In this document: positions 13,728 through 19,328 of the stretch, piece after piece
Layout of the letters: each line of letters opens with the position of its first letter
Numbering within the stretch: the first letter of the stretch is position 1
Notes under the pieces: model-generated
Databases searched by the model: none
The model's input: only the letters and a program-made list of their open reading frames with translations
What the model was told of the DNA's origin: nothing
Made by a program: the position numbers and the translations under genes
Origin: Anammoximicrobium sp032229885
GTDB taxonomy: Bacteria; Planctomycetota; Planctomycetia; Pirellulales; Pirellulaceae
Length of the DNA: 19,328 nt
NCBI GenBank assembly: GCA_032229885.1
Contig: JAVYAJ010000030.1
Span: forward strand, 1-19,328
Direction of reading: 5' to 3'

Positions 13728-14726
13728 CTACCAGCGGTCGATCACTTGAGCGTCGTCCTTGCTCGCCAGTCGTCGGAGCATCTCGAGGTCGATGCTGTCG
13801 GCGAGAAAATGCACGGAGCCATCGACCGCCACGCCGTGGGTGCCGCCCGGATGCTGCGAGTTCAGCACCGTGTTCCCGTTGTATGTGTTCGCGGCGCCGC
13901 CGGGCGGCGCGTTGGTCGTACCATTATAAAGGTTGATCCCAAATCGAATCGACGTGACGCCGGCGCCCCAGTAGTCTCCATCCGCCACGAACTGGCCCGG
14001 GCGTGCGGTTTGGGTGAAGCCCGTCCAGCCGCCATAGTAATCGGCGCGGACGTCCGACGCCCCAACCAATCCCGACTGCTCGCCGATGATCAGACAATTG
14101 GACGTGCCGTCCGTGGCGTTGGTCATCGAAGTCCAACCGTTGGGAAAGAGCATCCCGTTCTCGCACCAATAATTTCCGCCATAACGTGTTGTCAACGGGC
14201 TGCACGCGTTGGTCCGCCCCGCGGGATCCGGCCATGAACCCGCGATGCCCACATAGTCATGCAACTGGCCTTGTTGGCTATTGTTGTAGGTGACCGAGCC
14301 TGAGTTCACCGTGTTGACCGGGGACATGCTGGATGGGCAGTTGAAGCCGGGCACCACGAGCCCCCTCAAGATCTCGTTCGGCCCGTTGTAAGATCCGGAC
14401 GTAAACCGACCGTTGGTCGAGGAGAGGCTGACATCGAGTTGGTCGTACAACGACGACTGTTCGAGAAACGGAAGAACCACGACTCGCCAGTTCGGCGCTC
14501 CCGTCGGATACCGCGTGCCATGCGGGAAAGACTTGTGAGCATCGTGGTAATTCTGCAGCGCCAAGCCGAGTTGCTTGAGCTGGCTGCTGCACTGGCTGCG
14601 CCGCGCCGCCTCGCGAGCCGCCTGGATCGCCGGCAGCAGCAGTGCAACCAAGATGCCGATGATCGCAATGACCACCAGCAATTCGACCAACGTAAATCCT
14701 CTGTTGTCGCGTTTACTATGTCGCAT
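13728..14726 (-). CDS. DUF1559 family prepilin-like protein A
   Basis: A 332-residue DUF1559 protein with the same design as its neighbour: prepilin-like leader MRHSKRDNRG cleaved before F11 (FTLVE, E15), a hydrophobic helix to about residue 34, AAREAARR, and a C-terminal HPGGTHGVAVDG (H-X9-DG). Long identical blocks with protein B, such as NYWCENGMLFPNGWTS and LNSQHPGGTH, show a fairly recent tandem duplication. Transcription on the - strand would run A, then B, then the lipoprotein, with spacers of about 500-600 bases, so separate promoters are likely. AAGAG upstream of the ATG is a modest ribosome binding site. Its precise role is unknown. Confidence 0.95.
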   Translation of the reverse strand: MRHSKRDNRGFTLVELLVVIAIIGILVALLLPAIQAAREAARRSQCSSQLKQLGLALQNYHDAHKSFPHGTRYPTGAPNWRVVVLPFLEQSSLYDQLDVSLSSTNGRFTSGSYNGPNEILRGLVVPGFNCPSSMSPVNTVNSGSVTYNNSQQGQLHDYVGIAGSWPDPAGRTNACSPLTTRYGGNYWCENGMLFPNGWTSMTNATDGTSNCLIIGEQSGLVGASDVRADYYGGWTGFTQTARPGQFVADGDYWGAGVTSIRFGINLYNGTTNAPPGGAANTYNGNTVLNSQHPGGTHGVAVDGSVHFLADSIDLEMLRRLASKDDAQVIDRW

Positions 14727-14840
14727 GGAACCGCTCTTGTGAAAACGTCGGCCCCGGTCAGCCGGGCGCCGAACTCAGGAATGATGACGGATCTTGAACA
14801 CGGTGGTGCGTCGTCGCACGTACGGGTTAATCTCTGGCGG

Positions 14841-14875
14841 GCAGGTCCGGGCGTCGGTTGACCCGATCGACCTGC
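14841..14875. repeat. Extended hairpin in the divergent spacer
   Basis: GCAGGTC (14841-14847) pairs perfectly with GACCTGC (14869-14875). Inside, CGGG can pair with CCCG, leaving a small loop and a 3-base bulge (ATC). It is about 115 bases upstream of DUF1559 gene A, so it could be a leader structure or operator. Confidence 0.5.
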
Positions 14876-14946
14876 CTAACCGGTTGGGATGGCGTGCGTT
14901 GGGTGATCGCCGCTTGCGTGTGATCGCCGATCTGTTGTCGCGCGCT

Positions 14947-15021
14947 CCGTACCCTGTTCGGCATGGGGTAGGACGCGACGGATTCTAGGAATGGATATCG
15001 ATCGTCGCGCGCAGGGTACGG
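14947..15021. repeat. Nested inverted repeats, possible structured RNA
   Basis: CCGTACCCTG (14947-14956) and CAGGGTACGG (15012-15021) are perfect 10-base inverted repeats 55 bases apart. Within them, GCGACG (14975-14980) and CGTCGC (15003-15008) form a second pair. The nesting allows a long stem with an internal loop on either strand. Confidence 0.5.
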
Positions 15022-15178
15022 GTGACAACGAGGCGGGTGATCGCGTGGCTGGAGCTCGCGCTGCATCGACGACGCCACCCTAATGTTCGTATCGCGGCCG
15101 GTTCTCGTCAAGGGTTCTGCGCTGGAAATCTCGCTGGGCGGCCGACAAGCGCGTTTTCGACCAATGCTCGAACCTGCT

Positions 15179-15206
15179 TGGACACGTCCGACACGCCCCG
15201 TATACT
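15179..15206 (+). promoter_or_regulatory. Sigma-70-type promoter of the GH43-like gene
   Basis: TGGACA (15179-15184) and TATACT (15201-15206) are 16 bases apart, and each matches five of six consensus positions. It lies 124 bases upstream of the start codon at 15330 and is the best promoter match I found in the window. Confidence 0.55.
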
Positions 15207-15329
15207 TCGGACGGCACGACAGGATGGGCGGTAGGGCGAGCGGGCTTCGATTCGCCGCGGGAACGCAGCGGCTAATTTCGGTCCGGCCAGTTTTCGCGGA
15301 TGGGCGATATGCGCCGTTAGAGGTTTTCC

Positions 15330-16328
15330 ATGAACAGTCATCGAGTTCTCGGCCTGGTCTTCCCCGTGGTCCTGGGATCTTTTTTCGCCGGGCGCCCCTC
15401 AGCCCGCGCCGACGCGCCTCGAATGCACTTCGCCGACACGGTCTCCGGACGGCCTTTCTCGAAAGATCCGGCAGTGGTTCGTTTTCAAGGCCGCTACTGG
15501 CTGTACTACTCGCTGCCGCCGTACGACACAAAGGCGACGAAGGGTTGGAGCATCGGAATCGCCCACAGCCGGAACCTCGTGGACTGGACGAAGATCGGCG
15601 AGCTGGCCAACGAGGGCGAAGTCGAGCGCAACGGCCTGTGCGCGCCCGGCGCCATCGTGCTCCGCGGGCGAATCCATCTGTTTTATCAGACCTACGGCAA
15701 CCGGACCCGAGACGCGATCTGCCACGCTTGGTCTGACGATGGGATCCATTTCACGCGGAACGCGACGAACCCCATTTTTCGCCCGACCGGCGTCTGGACG
15801 TGTGGGCGGGCCATCGATGCCGACGTCATTCAGGATGGCGAGCGGATTCTGTTGTACTGGGCGACCCGCGACCCTGCGTTCAAGGTCCAGATGCTCGGCG
15901 TGTCCGCGGCGCCGCTGGACAGTGATTTTGGCCGCGACAAATGGATGCAGCTCAATCCCGACGGTCCGATCCTCAAACCCGAGCTGGCGTGGGAACGCAA
16001 CTGTATCGAAGCGGCGGCGATGGCTCGACACGATGGCCGCCTGTATATGTTCTATGCGGGCGGATACAACAACGAACCGCAGCAGATCGGCGTGGCGGTC
16101 AGCGACGATGGGGTTCACTTTACCCGTCTGTCCGACGAGCCCTTCCTGCCCAACGGTCCCCCCGGCTCATGGAATTCGAGCGAGTCCGGACACCCGTTTC
16201 TGTTCCAGGACGATGACGGGCGGGATTATCTCTTCTTCCAGGGCAACAACGATCACGGACGGTCGTGGTATCTGTCGATGACGCCCGTCGAGTGGCGCGA
16301 CGGCAAGCCGGCGCTCGGCTCGAGATAG
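15330..16328 (+). CDS. Secreted GH43-like five-bladed beta-propeller glycosidase
   Basis: A 332-residue exported protein. The signal peptide ends near SARA-D28. The rest has repeated propeller-blade motifs (GRYWLYYS, GRIHLFYQ, ERILLYWA, GRLYMFYAGG, RDYLFFQG). Candidate catalytic acids fit the GH43/GH117-type arrangement: D46 in SKDPAV, D163 or D165 in AIDADV, and E227 in NCIEAA. Repeated DDGIHFTR/DDGVHFTR segments are typical of these proteins. Family knowledge suggests exo-cleavage of plant or algal polysaccharide side chains, but the sugar cannot be told from sequence. It reads from a strong promoter-like site, and its 3' end overlaps the convergent GT9 gene by 76 bases. A related inactive or GH130-like propeller is the main alternative. 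Confidence 0.82.
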   Translation: MNSHRVLGLVFPVVLGSFFAGRPSARADAPRMHFADTVSGRPFSKDPAVVRFQGRYWLYYSLPPYDTKATKGWSIGIAHSRNLVDWTKIGELANEGEVERNGLCAPGAIVLRGRIHLFYQTYGNRTRDAICHAWSDDGIHFTRNATNPIFRPTGVWTCGRAIDADVIQDGERILLYWATRDPAFKVQMLGVSAAPLDSDFGRDKWMQLNPDGPILKPELAWERNCIEAAAMARHDGRLYMFYAGGYNNEPQQIGVAVSDDGVHFTRLSDEPFLPNGPPGSWNSSESGHPFLFQDDDGRDYLFFQGNNDHGRSWYLSMTPVEWRDGKPALGSR

Positions 16329-17374
16329 CGCAGGTTTGCCGCGACCACTTCGTCGACCGTAATCTGACACATGTGCGCCGCGACGCGATCCGCGGACGGT
16401 CGCCCCGCCGCGCGGCGCCCGACATCGTCTGCCGCCCACGGGGCGACCAGGATGGTCTTTCGATCGCCCAACGGTTCCCATTTCCGCGGCCCTTGGACGA
16501 CGTGGGAACTGAACAGGGCGACGACGGGCGTGCCCAACAACGCCGCCAAGTGCATCGGGCCCGTGTTGGAGACCGTCAGCACGCGCAACTGAGTCAGCGC
16601 GGCGGCCAGTTCCAGGAGCGAGAAATCGTGATACCAGGCGACCCGGCCCGCGCACCGCGGCGACAAGCGGCCACCGATGTCCGCCAGCAGCGCGTGTTCG
16701 CCCGGCCCGCCGGTCAACACGACCGGACCGTGTTCCACCAGCCGTTCGACAAGTTCCGCATAGCGGCTGGCAGGCCAATTGAACGAGCTATGGGAGCTGC
16801 CCGGATGCACGCCGATCCACGGCGGCGGCTGTTTCAAATCGGCCGTCAGTCTGGCCGCAACCCGGCCCAGGATCTCGGGTTCGATCCTCGGTCCATGCGC
16901 GGTCGCCCGAATTTCCGGATCGTGTTTCAGCCGTTGGACAAAGGCCAGCGCAAACACGGATTCATGGACGGGCGGATGGCTGCGATGCAGCTTGACGCGT
17001 CGATTGCCCAGCAGCCAGCTCGCCGGTTTGTAGGCCCAAGTCACGCGCAGCGGGATCCGCGCGCACCACGCGGCCACGCAGTTCCGCGTAGTCGTGTTGA
17101 TCACCGCGACGGCATCGAAACGGCTCGCCCTCAGCCGCCGCCCCAATTCCCGTCCGCTGGATCGGCCGTCGTCGCAAAGCACCCGGTCGATGTCCGAGTT
17201 GCCACCCAACAGGTCCGCTGTCCGCTCGTTCACCAGCACCGTGATCTCTGCGGCCGGGAACGCTTGCCGCGCATAGTTGAGCGAGGGAAGGGTGAGGATC
17301 AAATCCCCCAGCCGATCATTGCGAATGATCAACAGGCGATCAACCGCGAGGCGGGGCGTGCAGGCGGTGCTCAT
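16253..17374 (-). CDS. Glycosyltransferase family 9 (heptosyltransferase-type)
   Basis: A 373-residue GT-B glycosyltransferase related to ADP-heptose:LPS heptosyltransferases (WaaC/WaaF), which add heptose to lipopolysaccharide core at the cytoplasmic face of the inner membrane. Visible are RNDRLGDLILTLPSL with D24 equivalent to the catalytic Asp of WaaC, HPGSS at 190-194 and SNTGPMH at 269-275, the nucleotide-sugar binding loop. The ATG at 17374 is chosen because family similarity begins just after it; the frame opens further upstream at a TTG (17437) over a low-quality, Arg-rich segment. No strong ribosome binding site is visible. The conserved part ends near EVVAANLRYL, and about 20 extra residues come from sequence antisense to the GH43-like gene. 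Confidence 0.9.
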   Translation of the reverse strand: MSTACTPRLAVDRLLIIRNDRLGDLILTLPSLNYARQAFPAAEITVLVNERTADLLGGNSDIDRVLCDDGRSSGRELGRRLRASRFDAVAVINTTTRNCVAAWCARIPLRVTWAYKPASWLLGNRRVKLHRSHPPVHESVFALAFVQRLKHDPEIRATAHGPRIEPEILGRVAARLTADLKQPPPWIGVHPGSSHSSFNWPASRYAELVERLVEHGPVVLTGGPGEHALLADIGGRLSPRCAGRVAWYHDFSLLELAAALTQLRVLTVSNTGPMHLAALLGTPVVALFSSHVVQGPRKWEPLGDRKTILVAPWAADDVGRRAAGRPSADRVAAHMCQITVDEVVAANLRYLEPSAGLPSRHSTGVIDRYHDRP

Positions 17375-17657
17375 ATCCGGATGACGGTCGCGTTGGCGCG
17401 CAGCCTCGCGAATCGGGTGGTCGGCCGTAGGCGGCAACCGAGTCCGCCGCGCACCGGCAAAACACGCCGAAACGGGCGTCGTCCGCCGATGGCCGCCGCG
17501 ACGATGTCCTCAGGCTCGCGGAAGCTAGTGTGGCAACTCAAAACTCACCGCCCACTGCGGACAGTTGTTGCCTAGTTGATCGGACCGGAACGCATCTCTC
17601 CAGCGAAACGCACGCGCTGGACGGCCACACTCCGACGCGGCCCTGAGTTCACAATGC

Positions 17658-17677
17658 GGACGCGACAGAGCGCGTCC
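17658..17677. repeat. 7-bp perfect hairpin
   Basis: GGACGCG (17658-17664) and CGCGTCC (17671-17677) are separated by ACAGAG. It is probably part of a dispersed intergenic repeat; there is no T-run on either side. Confidence 0.55.
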
Positions 17678-17738
17678 CTCCAGGACGGCGCCCTTCCCCG
17701 CGGTCGCCGCCCAGCCGTTTCGCTTACCACGATGTCAT

Positions 17739-17775
17739 GTCGTTCCAGATCGGCCTCCTGTCAATCTGGAACGAC
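17739..17775 (-). terminator. 12-bp perfect inverted repeat after the thioredoxin-TPR gene
   Basis: GTCGTTCCAGAT (17739-17750) and ATCTGGAACGAC (17764-17775) are perfect reverse complements with a 13-base loop. It lies 38 bases past the stop of the - strand gene ending at 17813, so it may act as its terminator, but no T-run follows. A dispersed palindromic repeat is the alternative. Confidence 0.5.
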
Positions 17776-17812
17776 CTCACGTTCCGCATGCCATCCATGC
17801 TGATTTCTGGCG

Positions 17813-19291
17813 CTAGTTCGTCGCGGGTTGTGGCGAAGCGGTTGGGCTCGGCGAAGCTGCTGGCGCCGAGGCCTGCTTTGCCTTCTGTTTGTCCAGCTCG
17901 GCCTGCGCCTGCTGCATCTGGGCTCGGACACCGCGGGCGCGGGAGCTGGTCGGCGACGCCTCGAGGGCCTTTTGACAGGCCTCGAGCGCCTTTTCAAACT
18001 GGCCCTGCGCGGCGTAGCAGCGGGCCTTTTCGTGCTGCAGTTCCAACAGCGGCTCGCCCGTCACGCCCGGAATGGCCAGCGCTTTATCCAGCGCGGCGTG
18101 GGCCTCGTCCAGTTTTTGATCCTGCAAAGCCTGTCGCGCGTCCGCCAACAGGACCTGGACCCCGTATTTGCTTTTCAGACCAGCCTCGTTGGCGGCATCC
18201 AGTTCCATGATCTCGCGCGCCCACGCCTCGGCGTTTTGCGCCAGGTCGGGATCGGGCGCCACGCGCGCCAGCGCGCCGCGGGCTTCGAGCAGTTGGTCCA
18301 AGGCTCGAGCGCGATCGAGGCCTTGTGCGGTTTCGAGCTGCTCCTTGGCCTTGGCGGCCGCCTCCTGCGCGGCGGCGATGGGCGCGAAACGCTCGGCCAT
18401 CCCTTGGATGGCGCTGGCCTTGGGGCTGTCCGGCGCCGCCTCGACGGCTTGTTTCAGGCAGGTTATGACTCCGGCAAAGTCGTGGGCATAGAAGAAACAT
18501 TCGCCCCGGGCAAACCAAGCGTCCTGCCGCGCCGGGCCGGCGACGCCGGGCAATTCCAAAGCTTTCTCATACGCGGCTTTGGCTTCCTCGAATCGCCGCT
18601 GTGCCTTGAGTTCGTCGGCCGCGGCGATCAGTTGTCGGAATTGGTGCTTGATCTTCAGGCCAGCCGCGTTGTCGGGGTCCAGCGCAATGATCTCGTCGGT
18701 CCAGGCCTCGTTCTCCTCGGGTTGAACGTCCAGTTTGCCATAGGCTTCGATCAGCCGGTCCAACAGTGTGGCCCGATCGATCCCCTGGACGCTGGCCAGT
18801 TGGGTTCGCATGGCGTTGATCGCCTCGTGGGCCGCGACGAACTCGTTCAAATGTGTCACGTACGCGTCGGGACCGCCCGCGCGGTATCCGGTGCGCGCGA
18901 CCAGACGGCCCTCGGCGTCCAAGAGAAGGATTGTCGGAAATCCGGTCACCCCGAATTTTTCTCGCAACTGTTCATTCTGCGCGCGGAGTTCCGCGGACAG
19001 TTCTTTTTGGCGAGGAAAGTCTAGCTCGACCAGCACGAACTTCTGAGGCGCTTCTTTTTGAAACGCCTCTTTGTCAAAGACCTCTTCTTTCAAACGGATG
19101 CACCAGCCGCACCAGTCTGAACCCGTGAAATCGACGAGCATCAGCTTCTTTTCGGCCTGCGCTTTTGCTCGAGCCGCCTCGAAATCCGTCTGCCACAAGC
19201 CTTCGTCTTCGGCTGCCCCTCCGGCGAGCGTCCACACGCAAACCAGACCGGCAAGCCCGGCGGCCAGAAGCCGATAGTTCGATCCCAACAT
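17813..19291 (-). CDS. Secreted thioredoxin-fold protein with duplicated TPR-like region
   Basis: A 492-residue exported protein. A signal peptide covers about residues 1-27. Residues about 30-155 are a thioredoxin-like domain with the redox motif W60-C61-G-W-C64 and cis-proline P119 in GFPT, suggesting a periplasmic thiol-disulfide role. Residues 165-318 and 319-470 are two copies of one block: each begins QGxDRA, continues through NEAW/NAEAW and DxxNxAGLK, and has TPR-like helices (AYEKALELPGV / ALDKALAIPGV). The equivalent glutamines, Q169 and Q323, are 154 residues apart. The tail is rich in Ala, Pro and Ser. GGAG six bases before the ATG at 19291 fixes the start. TPR helices suggest a protein partner, which is unknown. 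Confidence 0.9.
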   Translation of the reverse strand: MLGSNYRLLAAGLAGLVCVWTLAGGAAEDEGLWQTDFEAARAKAQAEKKLMLVDFTGSDWCGWCIRLKEEVFDKEAFQKEAPQKFVLVELDFPRQKELSAELRAQNEQLREKFGVTGFPTILLLDAEGRLVARTGYRAGGPDAYVTHLNEFVAAHEAINAMRTQLASVQGIDRATLLDRLIEAYGKLDVQPEENEAWTDEIIALDPDNAAGLKIKHQFRQLIAAADELKAQRRFEEAKAAYEKALELPGVAGPARQDAWFARGECFFYAHDFAGVITCLKQAVEAAPDSPKASAIQGMAERFAPIAAAQEAAAKAKEQLETAQGLDRARALDQLLEARGALARVAPDPDLAQNAEAWAREIMELDAANEAGLKSKYGVQVLLADARQALQDQKLDEAHAALDKALAIPGVTGEPLLELQHEKARCYAAQGQFEKALEACQKALEASPTSSRARGVRAQMQQAQAELDKQKAKQASAPAASPSPTASPQPATN

Positions 19292-19328
19292 AACTCACTC
19301 CCCCCCAGTTTTTCGCCGCTCTCGCCCG
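19292..19328. other. Upstream edge of the thioredoxin-TPR gene
   Basis: Only the ribosome binding site region (GGGGGAG on the - strand, complement of about 19298-19305) is visible before the window ends, so the promoter lies outside. Confidence 0.6.

Larger units (their letters stand above)
14727..15329. other. Noncoding spacer between divergent genes, rich in inverted repeats
   Basis: It separates the divergent DUF1559 gene A and GH43-like gene. Open frames exist on both strands but none has a ribosome binding site or recognisable protein. It contains small hairpins at 14753-14766 (CCCGG-TCAG-CCGGG) and 14806-14819 (GTGCG-TCGT-CGCAC), the larger structures at 14841-14875 and 14947-15021, and a promoter at 15179-15206. 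Confidence 0.55.
17375..17812. other. Noncoding spacer with several inverted repeats
   Basis: No supported gene. It separates two - strand genes. Three inverted repeats are listed separately or here: an imperfect one at 17525-17575 whose arms both contain CTAG and GCAAC, a hairpin at 17658-17677 and a 12-bp one at 17739-17775. From memory, the segment 17600-17700 resembles planctomycete dispersed intergenic repeats, but the window has no second copy. Confidence 0.5.

Noticed and set aside
14827..15531. 234-codon - strand frame across the divergent spacer
   Set aside because: It runs into the coding region of the GH43-like gene antisense, is Arg-rich and lacks a start signal.
16265..17575. 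436-codon + strand frame
   Set aside because: It is antisense to the GT9 gene, whose conserved motifs are clear, and has no ribosome binding site.
17828..19024. 398-codon + strand frame
   Set aside because: It is antisense to the thioredoxin-TPR gene and shows no domain.

Overview
The window looks like chromosomal DNA of a high-GC planctomycete (phylum Planctomycetota). The strongest sign is a tandem pair of DUF1559 proteins, each with a type IV prepilin-like N-terminus (G|FTLVELLVVIAIIG) and a C-terminal H-X9-DG motif, a family greatly expanded in that phylum. The many secreted hydrolases, long gene-poor spacers and dispersed palindromic repeats between genes fit the same origin. No rRNA, tRNA, CRISPR array, phage gene or transposase was recognised.

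Layout. Positions 1-436 are noncoding and repeat-rich, ending in a 111-bp dispersed element (273-383). On the + strand follow a uroporphyrinogen decarboxylase-fold (corrinoid methyltransferase-like) protein (437-1642) and DNA topoisomerase III (1623-4235), which overlap by 20 bases and are probably translationally coupled. Next is a secreted three-part protein joining an alpha/beta-hydrolase esterase to a 5'-nucleotidase C-terminal-type domain (4465-6144), then a secreted neutral-ceramidase-like protein (6428-7885) and a 960-residue superfamily 2 helicase (8108-10990).

From 11187 to 14726 the genes lie on the - strand. In transcription order they are DUF1559 protein A (13728-14726), DUF1559 protein B (12126-13127) and a small lipoprotein (11187-11630). 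The second copy of the 111-bp element (11707-11817), with near-perfect 13-bp terminal inverted repeats, lies in front of the lipoprotein gene. A 600-base spacer (14727-15329) holds inverted repeats and a good sigma-70-type promoter for a secreted GH43-like five-bladed propeller protein (15330-16328). That gene converges on, and overlaps antisense by 76 bases, a GT9 heptosyltransferase-type gene (16253-17374, - strand). After another repeat-bearing spacer comes a secreted thioredoxin-TPR protein with an internal duplication (17813-19291, - strand).

How the genes work together. They do not form one obvious pathway. Several encode exported proteins acting on esters, lipids, nucleotides or glycans (esterase/5'-nucleotidase fusion, ceramidase, GH43-like protein), and others concern the cell envelope or surface (GT9, DUF1559 pair with lipoprotein, thioredoxin-TPR). 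Topoisomerase III and the helicase are DNA-acting but are separated by the two secreted enzymes, so I do not claim a defence or repair system. The most unusual items are the esterase/5'-nucleotidase-C fusion, the two equal-length 111-bp elements, the helicase's unassigned C-terminal region and the structured noncoding block at 14841-15021.
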